Part shown: piece after piece, positions 46,304 to 61,660 of the stretch
How positions within the stretch are numbered: position 1 is the first letter of the stretch
How the letters are laid out: each line of letters opens with the position of its first letter
Assembly (NCBI GenBank): GCA_014529385.2
Contig: CM043953.1
Coordinates: 82,375,838 to 82,439,837, forward strand
DNA length: 64,000 bases
Origin: Adiantum capillus-veneris
Taxonomy: Eukaryota > Streptophyta > Polypodiopsida > Polypodiales > Pteridaceae
Direction: 5' to 3'
The notes under the pieces: generated by a model
What the model was told of the DNA's origin: nothing
What the model saw: only the letters and a program-made list of their open reading frames with translations
Database searches by the model: none
Position numbers and translations under genes: made by a program

Positions 46304-47251
46304 ATGGACGAGTGGTTGAAGGAATTTTCTAACCGGAGGACGGAAGAAGAGGAGACAAAGGAGGCACTAGCTGCCTTCATTGAGGTGCTACTGCCACGCT
46401 GCAGTGTCGTCAGCATTCAAGAGGTAAATTCTCCATCTCATGTTGCTCGTTCTAACTATAAATCGAAAGCCTCAGGCGGGAGATTGGTGAAGTGCCATCA
46501 CTGTTGTCAACCAAGGCACACTGTCAATGAGTGCCAACAACGATGGCAGCGAAAGGGCTGAAGTCATCTACATCGACATTCATCGCGAAGAAATGATTCA
46601 CGTCAAGGAAGGGAAGCAAACGGTGAGACCTCTTTTCCCTAAAGAAGCTGCAGTCAAAGATATAACTCCAAAGTGGCCTAAAGAGGTTGCTCGAGCCAAA
46701 GGCAAGGAGAAGATAAGCCAGTCTGGAAACACATGACCCCAAAGGGAGAAGCATCTGGCCAAGCAAGTGCTTGAAGCTCAGAAAGCTGGGTTGTACCCAC
46801 TTTGTCAAAGAAGAAGTCATTCGAAGCTAAGCGGCGGAAGGTCGCCTACCGATTTGCACGACGCATGCGAGTGCTACCAATCCACTTCGGCAATCCAAAA
46901 GAAGAAGTGGTAAGAAGATTCCCATGTCCTAGAGAAGAGTGGTTTGGCTACTACTCTTGCTGTTTTGGGAAGCGAGTGGAGGACCTTCCTCCTCTCCCTG
47001 TACAACTTATGCTGAAGAAGCTCTCTACCATGGGAGAAACCCAGTGGGATGGACTGAATGGAGTAGAATTCATGCAACACGCCGATTACGAAAATTACTT
47101 GCAATTGCTGTTAGCCAAGAGGCTGGGAATGGTCAGACGCATCGCCATCACCTTGTACGTGCTGAGCAACGAAGTAAAGGTGGAGCCCATGAAAGGCGAC
47201 GACCTCTTGTGGATGTGCCGACTCATCAACACTGGCATGGTAAGAGTATAA
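46304..47251 (+). pseudogene. Element C: extra ORF upstream of gag, with zinc knuckle
   Basis: Begins at an ATG at 46304 and contains a CCHC knuckle, CHHCCQPRHTVNEC, near codon 68, before the gag core rather than after it. Frames change at about 46560 and 46740. 46802-47251 is open for 149 codons and is basic at its start (KKKSFEAKRRK); no known domain. Tat/Ogre-type elements are known to carry an extra ORF before gag, which fits this position. Confidence 0.6.
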
Positions 47252-47593
47252 GTAAGTATTCCACCCTCTATGCATGATGGAAAACGGGCCGACGACATTC
47301 CCGTTCAGATTCCTGCAACATATGCATGTGAATATCTATGTAGATAGGAAAGTCTTCTACCAACAGAAGATTGTTTACCTATTCGGTACGGTGGTACTAG
47401 GAGAAATCCTCAATTCCCCGAACCCTATCATTCTCCCCATATTAGATTACCATCATTCCTTTAATGTCTCTATTTTTATCCTGTTTTGACCTATCCACCC
47501 ACCCCTGTAAAAAGCCGGTATGAGCCGCTACTGTTGATGTAAAAGAAAAGAAAAGAAAAGAAAAAAAGGTTTGTAATTTCCTGAGTCACCACC

Positions 47594-48110
47594 ATGGAAA
47601 GTGTTTCTTTCCTCACGTTCAGTGGAAAGAAGGGAGAGGATCTCACCGAATTTTTGGATGATTTCGACATTGCTAGTGTCGTCTCCAACAAAGATGACGA
47701 CGTTTCACGACTTAGAATTTTTCCTCTACTGATGAAAGTAGAGGCCAAGTCCTGCATTGCCCCAGGCTACCAAGAATGCATGGGATGTGTTAAGGGCTGC
47801 TTTTGTAAAGAGGTTTGGTGGAGGCAGAACCTCGGAGAAGCTATGGCAGCTACTGACAGAATTAAAGCAGGGAGGTCTGCTGGAGTATGCCACCTACGAG
47901 TCAAAGTTTGTGGACTTATGGGAGAGATGGGTTGCCACACTGGAGGAAGGCGAAGGAGCGCCTAATTTCCTAAAGAAGGACCGTTTCATTGCTGGTCTAT
48001 GGTCGTGTCTATGGTCGTCGCTTAGAGAGAAGGTGAAGGGAAGGTTTCCTGCAACATATGAGTTGGCAGTCAAAGTAGCCCACCTTAAAGATAAGAAGCT
48101 GCGAATGTAA
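47594..48110 (+). pseudogene. Element C: gag (Retrotrans_gag-like)
   Basis: 47594-47750 reads SFLTFSGKKGEDLTEFLDDF and LRIFPLLMKVEAKS; after a one-base shift near 47757, 47757-48110 reads PQATKNAWDVLRAAFVKRFG and LLEYATYESKFVDLWERW, the classic gypsy gag pattern. Continues as degenerate sequence to about 48570. Confidence 0.82.
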
Positions 48111-48569
48111 GCAAGAGTAAACGAGTCAGAGGAAACAAGCTCGGCCTGACCAACCCAGTGGCTGCAAAACAGCCAATCATAGAGTCCAACCCCGTAGGAG
48201 GCATCAGAAGAATGGCAAGACCTGCTGAGTCGCATCACCACCCAGCTAGAGAGTTTATCTCTGCATATGGTGTAGCAAGGGCATGCATCTGGGAGAAACC
48301 CAGAACAAGGAAGGGGACAACGAAGGCAGAACCCAGAGTACCACTATTACAAACTGCGGGGAAGATGGCCATGGAATGTACTACTGCCCACACCCAAGGA
48401 GACAGAATTTCAATAGAAGGGGAGACAGAATCAGATCTCTCTGCCGAGAGCAAGACCACCACCACCTAGGCAACCAGGACCAATCCCACCGGTCCAAATC
48501 CTTCAATCACATGTACAACAACAACCACCACCCCAACCTCTCATTCCGCCACTACACCCACCACCTGCT

Positions 48570-49030
48570 GTGAACCAAGCGGTGAGTTTTATTAGCTTGG
48601 AGGCTAAAGGGAAGGCAAAGGTAGAAGAGTCAGCTCAAGAGAAGCACACAGAAAAAGCGAAGGTAGAAGAAGTGGATGCTATGGGAGTGAAGCGTGCGAG
48701 GCACGAGGAGGCATCTCAAAGAGAAGAGAAGATGAAAGGGAAGGCCGAGTCTAGCAAGCAAGCAGCTAAACCGCGGCGGAAGATAGACATCGTGGACTTC
48801 TCACTAGGTGAGTATGAAAAACCCTATGACTTAGTCTAGGATGTGTTAAGGCAGGGCCCGAAGATAGAGATCGTGGACTTCTCACTAGGTGAGTATGAAA
48901 AACCCTATGACTTAGTCCAAGATGTGTTAATGCACGGCCAAGCAGCTGGTTTCTTTTCTTCAGAAGGTAAGATACTTAAGCAGGTTCATTCACCTGCTAT
49001 CTCAAGTGGTCCTTCCCCTACAACAACTCA
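48570..49030 (+). pseudogene. Element C: linker with 81-bp tandem duplication
   Basis: A Lys/Glu-rich linker (48570-48780), then the phrase IVDFSLGEYEKPYDLV occurs twice at 81-bp spacing (48780-48860 and 48861-48941). The first copy ends in a TAG where the second has CAA. The protease domain expected hereabouts is missing, and the RT palm is absent between about 48990 and 49040. Confidence 0.65.
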
Positions 49031-49835
49031 ACCAGAGGTATGTCTTCTCATGGAGTGAAGAGAACGAGCATCAGTTTACTGGGGTAAAGAAAATCCTAGC
49101 TAAGCTTCCCACTATTTCACCTCCTAAGTGGGACGAGCCATTTTATGTGAACCCTAGTGTGGGAAATGATACACTAGGAGTAGTGCTAATGCAAAAGGAT
49201 CCCAAAACTTCTTTCATGCGTCCTATTTACTTGTCTAGTCGGGTCATGATCCCATCAGAAAAGGATTTACCGAAGTAGAACACATGGTTCTAGCACTAAT
49301 GTTTGCTACCACAAAGTTCCGCTCCTATCTCCTGCCTAGACCCTTTGTAATCCTGAGAATGGAGGAGGTTTTCCCATATGTAATGCGACACATGGATGTC
49401 TCATCTAGGATCTCAAAGTGGTTAATTAGACTACAAGAGTTTGACTACACCATGCAAGTAGAAAACTCCACCAGGGCTAGTTTAGCGGGAATCCTCACTC
49501 ATCGCCATTATGAGAAGAAGCTGAAGGTCAACATGGAAGCAAAGGAAGGAACACCAACGATAGAAATTCCTAAGCTAGAGAGAGCTCACTCTCTTTTCTT
49601 TGACGGAGCATACAAGAGAACAATGGATCAGTCTGCAGCAGCAAGCATGGTCATTTTCAATGGACGGCAAGAAAGAGTATTCTCCATGGGGCAGTTATTA
49701 CACTCCCACTCCAACAATGAAGGAGAATATGTAGCCCTAATCCTTGGGTTGGAACAATGTGTTTCACAAAGAATTCAGTGCCTAAATGTATTCGGCGACG
49801 CTTTGCTTTTGATAAGGCAGATAAATGACACCTAG
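49030..49835 (+). pseudogene. Element C: RNase H and second (Tat-type) RNase H
   Basis: 49040-49280 is the end of RT connection and the first RNase H (FSWSEENEHQF, YLSSRVM). A one-base shift near 49275 leads to VEHMVLALMFATTKFRSYLL. From about 49580 a second RNase H begins: SLFFDGAYKR, NNEGEYVALILGLE, FGDALLLIRQIND, and after a TAG at 49833 the closing Asp in NQEADALAKE (49930). Two RNase H domains in a row mark the Tat lineage. Confidence 0.82.
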
Positions 49836-51359
49836 GAGTGCAAAAATCAGGTTTTACTTGGTCAACTTCGCCAAGTTAAAGAACTCCTGAAGAAGTTTGA
49901 AGCAGTGAAACTCTTCCATGTCCCCAGAGTAGAAAATCAAGAGGCAGATGCACTAGCTAAAGAAAGAATACAAGACGTTCCCGCAGGAGCAATCAAATTA
50001 AAACTATCCCTCTTCCAAGGTAGTGATGCTATGCCTGATATCATCAGTTTTCTAGATATAGGAGAATGTCCAGCAGGACACACCAAAGGCCAAAAACAAT
50101 GACTGGTAAGGAAGGCTACTAGGTACTGCTTTATAGACGACCACTTGTATTGTAAGGGAAAAGATCAAATTCTCAGGCGGGTGCCAACCTCCAGTGAAAT
50201 CACAGAGGTAATTTCAAGTTGCCATGACGGCGTCTGCGGTGTTCATTTTGCTCTAGATATCACCAATAGGAAGATTCTACAGGCAGATACTCTTGGCCTA
50301 GTTTGAATAGAGATGTACTCCATTGGTGTAAAACATGTAAGGCTTGTCAAGTGGCCAATGATCGCACGTTAACCTACGAGCCACAAACCCCTATCATTTT
50401 ATACAGTCCTTTTGAGAAATGGGGAATAGATGCAATCGGTCCTTTACCAAGGGCCCAATCAGGTAAACTGTACATCATAGTGGGTGTAGACTACATGACT
50501 CGATGGGCAGAAGTAATGGCCACTACCCGCATTACAGCCCAAGAGGTGGCAAAATTCATTTTTGAGCATATCGTTTGCCGTTTTGGCACTCCTCTTGAGA
50601 TAATATCAGATAGAGGACCAGGATTCAGAGGTGATTTGGTGGGAGAACTGATGAAGAAGCTAGGCATCACACGTAGGCATTCCACACCATACTACCCACA
50701 ATCCAATGGTCTGGTAGAGAAGGTAAATGGAATGATTTGCAAAATCATCACAAAATAGGTGAACAACCACACAGGGGACCGGGATAAATAGCTCATGGAA
50801 GCTCTTTGGGCCTACAGAACAACGTTCCAAACATCAGTAGGTTTCACTGCTTTCCATCTAGTTTATGGGAAGGAGGCAATTCTACCCATTGAGGTCCAAA
50901 TAGCCAGTTTACGAGTCTTGGCTAGCCAGACACACCGTCCAATTGAAAATATCCAAAACCACATCTTGGATCTAGAGATACTCCAACTGGATATGGAAGA
51001 GGCAATCAATCACTATGCAGCACAGGTAGAGCGACGTCGGTTTACTTTCAATCAAGGGCTTAAAGAAAAAGGTTTGGAAAAAGGCATGTTAGTTCTGCGA
51101 TACGACAACAGATGACACTAGGAAGGATAAGAAATTTCAACCCAGATGGGAAGGGCCATTCATCATCAAGAAACGCTATGCCAAGAGCAGCTATAAGCTG
51201 ATGGAAGCAGATGGGAGAATTCACAAGACTAGGGTCATTGGATGGAGGCTAAAAAGGTATTTTCTTAGGTTTGACCCAGAATTCGTACTAGACATTCCAG
51301 AAGAGGGAGAACCCTCTAACTCTACAGCTAAAGAAGCAGAAGAAGGGCTAGAAGCATGA
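49836..51359 (+). pseudogene. Element C: integrase
   Basis: The end of RNase H 2 leads to a zinc domain (CHDGVCGVHFA, frameshift near 50285, then CKTCKACQ). The core reads KWGIDAIGPL, IISDRGPGFRG and NGLVEKVNG with all three acidic residues present. Stops at about 50756-50758 and 50788-50790 and a frame change near 51115 break it. The C-terminal domain FQPRWEGPFIIKKRY ends at TGA 51357-51359. Confidence 0.88.
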
Positions 51360-51387
51360 ATGTCTCTAGCCAAAGGGAGAGGGCTAA

Positions 51388-53676
<2,289 letters not shown>

Positions 53677-53680
53677 ATAC

Positions 53681-54123
53681 ATATTCTTAACTCGACATTT
53701 ATATGGTGTCAATATGGCTTATGGTTATTCTTGCTAAGAGTTAAGAAGCTTTAGAAGCGCCGTTAAAGGAAAAGAAAAAGAAAAAGAAAAAGAAAAGAAG
53801 AAAATATATACAAAATGATGATTATCTTGCTACATTTCCCCCCCTTCCTAGAGTGACTCGTCCTAGACAAACATGTGTCAAAGTGCATGGGTACGAAGTA
53901 TGTGTTTATGCATAGCCGTATATTGTGGCTCTATGATGCGAATTGAGGATATGCATGGGGTAACAAAATGCTGTGCAAGATATGGGTTCTGAACAATGAG
54001 TTTAGTGGCTTTCAATTGTGAGGTTAGGTTGAATATACGTGGTCCAAACAGAAGTAATTGTAGAAGATGCGCTCTTTGTTTGAAAGTGGCCTCTAGAAGT
54101 TGTGACACTGTATTGTATTGTGA
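53681..54123 (-). other. Element II non-coding region (right of element C)
   Basis: Resumes element II after the insertion; contains a GAAAA-type repeat at about 53766-53810. No gene seen. Confidence 0.55.
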
Positions 54124-54861
54124 TTAAGGGCTCTGTTTTGGTCTCCTCTCAAATTGCTTTGATGTGGACTTCAGGGTCAGGGTATCCAGTGAGCGAGTCT
54201 TTTTCGGTTTCCATACCCACTTGACTTCTTGTGGTTGTCGATGTTGAGATTGAATTGGGCTAGGTTGCTTGACAAAAGCCTTTGGTGGTTTGTTGAGCGT
54301 TGGTTTCAGTTGATGCATCGTGGGTGGACTTGCATTGCCATGTTGTTTGGGTATCCATAATTTCTTCGGATGGGTTTGCATAATGGACTTTTTTACCCAG
54401 ATTTTCCTGACCACCGTTTGAGAACATCACTGGATTGGAGCAGGTGCTGATTGGAGAGGTTCCCATACGTAGTCTGTTTGTACAAATGGTGTGGTGAAAG
54501 ATTTTTCATCTTGCCTTAGTTGCAAGGTATTATCGCGCCAATTTGTTGTGGCTTGATAAGTGCACATCCATGGCACTCCTAGAATAACTACTTTGTTAAG
54601 ATCCTTATCCTCGACTACATGAAAATGATGAGGATAAATTGTTCCATCAACAATTATTTGCAAATTGACATGTCCCAGGCTGTTCATTGTACCTTTGTTT
54701 GCCACTTTGAACCCCATAGTATTTGGCATTAGAGGTTTCTTTGTTAATTTTGTGAAAGTGGAGTAGTTGACAACACTTGATCTTGCCCCAGTGTCCACTA
54801 ATGCACGCTTGGTGGTGCCATTGACAAGTTGCAACATAATGCGTAGATCTATGCCGCACAC
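54124..54861 (-). pseudogene. Element II second aspartic protease with W-P-K repeat tail
   Basis: 54861-54427 reads KRALVDTGARSSVV with an intact D-T-G-A at residues 23-26, GHVNLQIIVDGTIYPHHFHV, and VVILGVPWMCTYQ as the closing segment. After a frame change near 54430 the tail has KIWVKKS, KLWIPKQ and WVWKPKK, the same repeated motif as element I. It lies after integrase and before the palindrome region, as in element I. Confidence 0.82.
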
Positions 54862-55165
54862 CTAACCATACGATTGTATGGATGATATTGGATGGGAAAT
54901 GGTTATTTCTTTGAAGGTTGTCCTGCTCCTTTCTCTTTAATATTCTGATTTTGGCTTCTTACTGTGCCTGTTTTCGAATGTCATGGGCTCGACTTCTGCA
55001 CTGATCTACAGCATGTATTGTTGGAAGTTCGATGGGTGTCAGCGGAAGAAGCTATTTCTTTAACTTGCAACTACTCATTCAATTAGACATCTCCTCACCA
55101 ACCAATGTTGCAAGCTTGATGGCACCACTTTGTGTTATATTATGTATTACAAAAGACCCCATCCC

Positions 55166-58101
55166 TCATTTTTTGAGGGTATATACTGAAACGTAATCTC
55201 CTTTTTGGAGCTCCTTGCTAGTCACATATTGATCATGGAAAGATTTCATTTGTTTTTTTTGAGCATATATCTTGGCTACCGCTCTTATTCTGGTTTCATC
55301 TAATTGCTCCAGGGTGTCTAATCTCTTCGATAGCTTGTGTCCCATCCATCCTAATTGTGTTGTGACCCATAGTATTTTAATTAAGAATTCCATGGGTATA
55401 ATTGCATTAATATCGAACACAAGGTTAAAAGAAGTGGTCCAATGGAGGTTTTAAAAGCTACTTTGTAAGCCCATAATGCAGTGCGTAGCTTTTGGTCAGA
55501 ATCATTTCTTGAGTCACTAACTATTTCGGTGAATTGGTGCTCTCGGCTTGTCCGTTAGCTTGTGGGTGATAGGGTGCTGATTTGCAATGTACCACCATGA
55601 TTTTGTCAAGTACGCTTTCAATGACATTGTTTAGAAAGTGTGTTCCTCTATCACTCACTATTTCAATGGGTAGACCATATCTGGTAAAGATATGTTTGAA
55701 AAGGAACTGAGTCGTAGTCTGTGCATTGTTTTTCTATGTTTTCTTTGCTTCCGTCCATTTAGTCGTGTAATCTATTGCTACTATGATGTATTGTGCATGC
55801 GACCTATATGCAGGAGATATGATGGGGCCAACAAAGTTGATGTCCCATTTGGAAAAAGCACGTGCTCCCATCATTGGCGGTAATGGCATTTCATCTCTCC
55901 GTAGGGGTGGTTTTGTGCGTTGATATTCATCACATCATTTGACATAGACATCTGCATTTCTATACAGGGTTGGCCACCATATGCCTGAGTGAAGTACTAG
56001 CTTTGCCTTTTTATCAGCGGAGAAATGTCCCCCTGGCTGGCCCGAGTGTGCTTGTTCTAAATTAAAGAAATATTTGCTTTTCGTACACCACACAATCGTA
56101 GTTGTTCGTCCTTTCCCCGCCTATATAGTTGGTTTGCAATTAGCAGATAATGTTTTGCTTCTTCTGCTACAGTTCTCATTACCCCATCCCTCTGGGAAGG
56201 TCTTTTTCTAAAGTACTCAGTTATGTGAGTACTCCATTTGGGTTCTTGTACTACTCAAAACACGGTGGCGCGTTCCATTGGAGGTTGCTTTGTACAGATA
56301 GCACAAGATTTTACATAAGTATGGACGTTGTTTTCCATGTTTTCTCAGTAGACTCCTAGTCTCTTTAGTCTTTGGTAGGTTTGCATTTCTCCATTGTGAA
56401 ACCCCTATTTTGTATATAAGCATGTTTGAGGTAGTATTCGTATTCATCCGGCTGTACACATAGTATCAAATTCCCATTCTTTTCGTGCTTGTATAGCCTC
56501 CTGCTAAAAGTTGGAGATTTCTCTTTCAACGTATTATTGATGGTTGTCTTTCCGCCTGTAATGATCCGATTGTGAGTAGAGAGATGACCTCTTCACTCCA
56601 CCTTGGAACCATTTCAATGTTAAACAGGTACGAATCTGGAAGATCATCATCAATACCTCAGGTTCTTCCCCATGGAACAGTCTCGAAAGATGATCTGCTC
56701 GTGTGTGTGTGTGTAGTTCCCTTTTTTTATGACTTTGTGAAATCAAACTCGAGTAATAGTATAAAACAACGAACAATCCTTCCAGTGTTGCAAGGTTTGT
56801 TTACCAAATATAACAGTGCTTGGTGCTCTATGACAAAAACAAACTTGTTTGCAAGAAGGTAGTGTCTAAATTCTTTGACGGCATGTATGATTCCTAGACC
56901 TTCTCTTTCCGTAGTGGTATAATTTTTCTTAATGTTGTTCAGCTGCCTACTAGAGTAGCAAATGGGAAAATCCATTTTCTTCTCTTTTGGCTGGGCTAAT
57001 ATGCATCCTATGGCATAGACAGATGCATCAACATGAACGTGAAAGATCTTGCTCCAGTCAGGGGCTTGCAAAATTGGAGCAAAAATTAATTGCTGCTTCA
57101 ATTTGTGAAAGGCCTGCTCGCATTCTTCTATCCATTCAAATTTAGCAATGAGGGCATACAAAGGCTTAGCTATTACAACCTAGATGTATATGAAGCACCT
57201 GTAGTACCCACAATGTCCCATAAATGCCTGCACTTCTTTCATTTTTGTTGGTTAGTGCAACAATTATTTCTATCTTTTCTTGATCAATGGAAATTCCGTT
57301 TTTGGACACAATGTGGTCCAAAATTTTACCTTGTCTTACCATGAAGACACATTTTTTAGGATTTAAGAAAATACGATAAGTTCTGCACTTTTCAAAGACT
57401 TTCTCTAGATGCATTATGTGATTACTTCTCAGGTGAGAATGAACACAAAGATCATCCATGCATATCTCTAAAAATTGTGTGAGATATTCCTTGATTGCAT
57501 GACTCATTAGTCTTTGGAAAGTGGCAGGTGCATAGGTCAGGCCGAAAGGCATTACCCTGTATGCAAATATGTCCCACTCTGTTGCAAAAGCTATCTTATG
57601 CTGATCTTCTGCTTTGATGGTTAATTGGTTGTAGCCTGAGAACCCATCTAGAAAACTATAGGCCTCCTTCCCCACAACCCTCTCAATAACATGATCTGTG
57701 ATTGGTTAGTGGGGATTGTTGTCCCTGATGGTGGCAACATTTACCTGTTTGAGGTTTACACAGACATGCAACTTTCTATTCTTTTTGGGTGGGGACACCT
57801 AATCGGTGTGTTAAATCTCGTAGATAAACTCAACATCCTTCAGTTTCTCTATCTCCTCCTTAATTTTCTTGGAAAAAGTCTCATTGTATGTATAAGGAGG
57901 TTGTCTGCGTGGTGGTCTGGCATCGCTTTTAAGGGGTATTGTATGCTGACATATCTCTGGGTCTATCCTCTTCAGGTCTTTGTATGACAAAGTAAACACA
58001 TCTTTATGCCGTCTGATTGTATCTATCGAAAGTCGCTCTTCTTCTTCCATGAGGTCCGTGGCAATGTATGCCGGTTTAGGCTTCTCGCATGGTTCTGCCA
58101 A
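55166..58101 (-). pseudogene. Element II pol: RT-RNase H-integrase
   Basis: 58101-57811: RT start (KDLKRIDPEICQHTIPLKSD). 57675-57166: SFLDGFSGYNQLTIKAEDQ, YRVMPFGLTYAPATFQRLM and CMDD (family YxDD; Tyr replaced by Cys). 57161-56727: RNase H (FHVHVDASVYAIG, TTEREGLGII). 56460-56280: first zinc module, with CAIC and a frameshift in the His part. 56170-55930: remnants of a second zinc module. 55900-55540: integrase core in pieces. 55420-55166: integrase C-terminal region (KGDYVSVYTLKK). It parallels element I throughout, including the duplicated zinc module. Confidence 0.85.
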
Positions 58102-58920
58102 GTTTATGCATTTGGATTTTTCATGCCCATCATATGAAGTTCTAGGCTCTTTTGGGTCTTTTTGTAGTGGGAAGGTGCATCAAACTTATCATCATTTGAT
58201 TCATCATCAGTTTCCAACTTTGTTGTCCAAACTTCTTTCAAAGCTCGTTTCAATTCATTGTACTTTGTTTTGCACTTGGTTTTGGACAACTTCATTGCTT
58301 TTTCAGAAATACTTTTTGTTTGTGGTTTTTGTTTGTTCTTCGTTTTCAATTTTGTTTTGATTGAGTCGGGTCTCATGTACCTCTTTATTATCCCATCTTT
58401 AAGGCAATTGGTTGCTTCAACCAACCTTAAGTACTACATTTTGTCGGTTAACAGAGGTACTGAATATTCTTTCGTTTTGTTTTGTTTGTTCATGCATTTA
58501 TTCCGATATCTATGCTGTCTTGGAGCATTTTGGTTTGGAAAATCATAGTAGATTACTTGTCGATCCTTTAGTTTGATGTCTTGATCTAAACTACTTGAAA
58601 TTTCGTCATCTGCGTTGTCCTCTAATAGCTTATCCTTGGATTCCTGGAATGCTTCCTCATCAGTTTGGTCAAGGTCCCTTACTGAGATCTCATCCACTAT
58701 GCAGCAACCCCTTCCTTGTCAGGGACTTCCAATTTTGATTTTGGATTTTGACTGACACTCATCATCTGGAATGGAAAAACATCGTATCCTTCCTCGTCAT
58801 TGAATTTGGTCAAGGTCACCTCATTCACACACACGTCAAGAGTGGCCAGTATCTGTCGCATCCAAAAGGTTCAAACCTCTATTATGGAAATGGCTCAGGT
58901 ACATATGCCTCGTCTTGTAT

Positions 58921-59440
58921 TTACCTATCATGAATGCAGTCCTCTTTTTTCAAACTACCACCCTCAGAAGCTTCACTTGTCCAATTGTGAGCTTTGTTTT
59001 GTAGCCAAGCTGGTATTTCTCCTTCTTGGTTAGTTGTGGAGTTTAGTTCCTCCCCTTGGGTTTGTTCCACATCTCGGTAACTATGGTCCGCAATACTGAT
59101 TTTCGTAGTGACATCCTTGTTTCTTAGGTAGATATAGTTGTAACCCCAATCTTGTACCATTTTGAGCTGACAATAAATGGTATGCCCAATATTATTTCTC
59201 TCGTCAAAATTCATAATAGAAAAGATGTGTTTATATGAAATTCCGCAAGAGGTTACTACGATTTGATCCAAATGCCAATTGGTCTCTCTATGTACCCATC
59301 CGCTAATTGAAGTTTCATTCTAGTTTTCTTGAGAGCATGTTTTCCCCATTTTTCCCACACTGCTTTGGTGGCTATGGTAATTCCGGCTCCATTATCCAAT
59401 ATTGCTACCAATTTTACGTCCTTTACTCCACATGCAAGGT
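58921..59440 (-). pseudogene. Element II first aspartic protease
   Basis: On - at about 59425-59280 the reading is KLVAILDNGAGITIATKAVW (D-N-G-A active site), then KLQLADGYIERPIG; after a frame change near 59275 it continues HLDQIVVTSCGISYKHIFSI to 58921. This is the usual place for a gypsy protease, before RT. A charged linker (58424-58104) joins it to RT. Confidence 0.72.
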
Positions 59441-61540
59441 CGTGTTTCCTTCTTCACCTTTGCAATAGTCTTCTACCTTGTTCACTGGCACTGACTCATG
59501 TTTAGTTTGTTTCGAGGTTTGGTTGTTCAAAGTTTTTGGAGAAACATTTGGTGGTGGAATTACTAGCCCTATTTTCTCCAAATTTTTTCAGTAATTTAGA
59601 TAGAGTTAGCGTACCACGGATAGGGGATGACATCAACTCATGAAGAGTTTTGGTGTCCATCATCTTAGGATTCATGTTCCCTTGAGATGGTACTTTCTTT
59701 ACCTCTGATCTGGTTTCATGGTTGCCAATAAATGAAGGTAACGTCTTTAACGACTGAGGTTTGCTGTCTCTCAATATCCATACCTGCATCACCATAATAC
59801 AGAGATTGAATATCATTTGGACAGAGCTCATGCTTGAGGTGGATCGTCGTGATAGGGGCTGATTGAAGCGTTGCGCTTCCATCTTTTTTGTTTTGAATAT
59901 GCTACCACAAATCCTGTGACCATGGTTCTTCCGCCTTAGGAATTGACACATGTGCTTGTGAATACATTCCATTTGTCGTATTGGCTGCCATCCTCGTATC
60001 CAAGGGTGTTTCCTTTATAGAATCTTTTTGGTCTCTGTCTCTGCTGATCACTCGCTCCTTTAACTCTTAGATTTTTTCACAGATTAACACCTCAGTTTTT
60101 GGAGCAGTTGGAATTGGTGGTTCCATAAGAGCTTGAGAGGCTTGGATGAGCTCCTTGTGCATCTTTAACCGCTCTTTTGAATACCCCGGGTGAGAGTACG
60201 TTAACCATCTATCCTCCTAGGTTTGGTTAGGTTTTAACCTAGCATCATAAACTTTTAAGATCGCGTCTAAGGGTTCAAAGACCTTGTCTAAAAGGTAGAT
60301 CCTCCCGACGATATTGTTGATGGATTTGCTACATCGCCTTCCATAAGGTCTGTTTCCATCCTCAACTGTTCCTCTGTTTACAGAAATTTCGATTCCAAAG
60401 CCATTTTTTCTTTCTCTGTTTTGGATTTTATGTTGTCTCCTTTTGCCTTCCAGAATTTCCAAGGGGTTCTGACGGACACATTTTCTATCTTGGTTTGGCT
60501 GGCTGGGGCGTTCCTTGCAGCCTCATGTGCTTCGGCTCTCGTTACCGCTTTTATCGATATGGTTGGTTCTATTTTTGATCCACTTGAGCTTGACACAATT
60601 TTGATTTTGTTCATGGTTGCTTTCCCTTTGTTATCAAGGTTTTTTGGACAATGTGGAATGAGATGGTCATTTGTACACCCCTCATAGAACCCAAAAAGTT
60701 TGATTCATTCTCCTTTGTGTGGAAAACTCCTTTCCTAATGATCACTGCTATATTCATAGCATGGCCCTAAAGGTGGTGGAGAAGCTTGTGGAGCCCCCAT
60801 TGGTTTCCCTGTTCTAGGAGGATATCCCCTAGGTTTGTAATGTTCTGGTGTGCCATGAACATTTTCATTGACCAAGTAATGGTTTTTGGTTGGTTGTACT
60901 ATGTATGAGGGCTCTGGCATCTCTATAAGAACCATCCATGGAATTTGTCCCTCCGAATCATATGCATTTTCTTCAAACCCGTTCTCATAAGTATTGTCTA
61001 AATATTCTCGGTATGAAACTACCTGGACCATACTCTGATCAGAAGGTGCTTCTATAGGTTGAGAAATCCTTACCATGGACCTCTTTTCCTGGGGTAAAGG
61101 AGGCTGATGTCCCAACATAGGTTGAGCTTTTTCCTGCCCTTGGATTGCATTATTTGAGCCTACTTGGTATCTTGGAGGGGGTGGTAACTATTGCCCTCCA
61201 TGTGGCCCGTATTGTCTCTCTCTAACATAGTTTCTATTATAAAAACATTCATGGGTTTCATGGTTTGTCCATTTTTTGTTCAGTAGCACACCACTTCAGT
61301 ACATGTGGTACATATACTCTTGGCCTCTTCTGTTGAAGGTTGCACCACTAAGTTGGATGATCTTCTCCATAAGTGTCACATTTTTGGGTGGGCTGTTGTC
61401 ATGTGTTTGGGTTGATCCTATTGATAGCCGTTTTTCGGCTCTTTGTAATTACCACAGTGAGTTACCTCACCCTACCAAAATCACCCAAACACTGTGGCTA
61501 TCCCTACCATTTCACTGTACATAGGCGTGCGTGAGTCACG
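59441..61540 (-). pseudogene. Element II gag region
   Basis: Fragments in several frames: 61118-60735 (acidic and proline-rich, YREYLDNTYENGFEENAYD), 60614-60217, 59972-59502. A Cys/His-rich patch upstream at about 61260-61390 may be a knuckle. No gag motif is clear; the call rests on position before the first protease. Confidence 0.5.
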
Positions 61541-61600
61541 GGACTTTTCCCATATCTTCTTAAAAAACCCTCAATTAGCTAGTCATTGGGCTAGTTGAGC

Positions 61601-61603
<3 letters not shown>

Positions 61604-61658
<55 letters not shown>
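61604..61658. repeat. (AT)n microsatellite
   Basis: About 55 bp of TA repeats just beyond the presumed start of element II. Confidence 0.95.
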
Positions 61659-61660
<2 letters not shown>

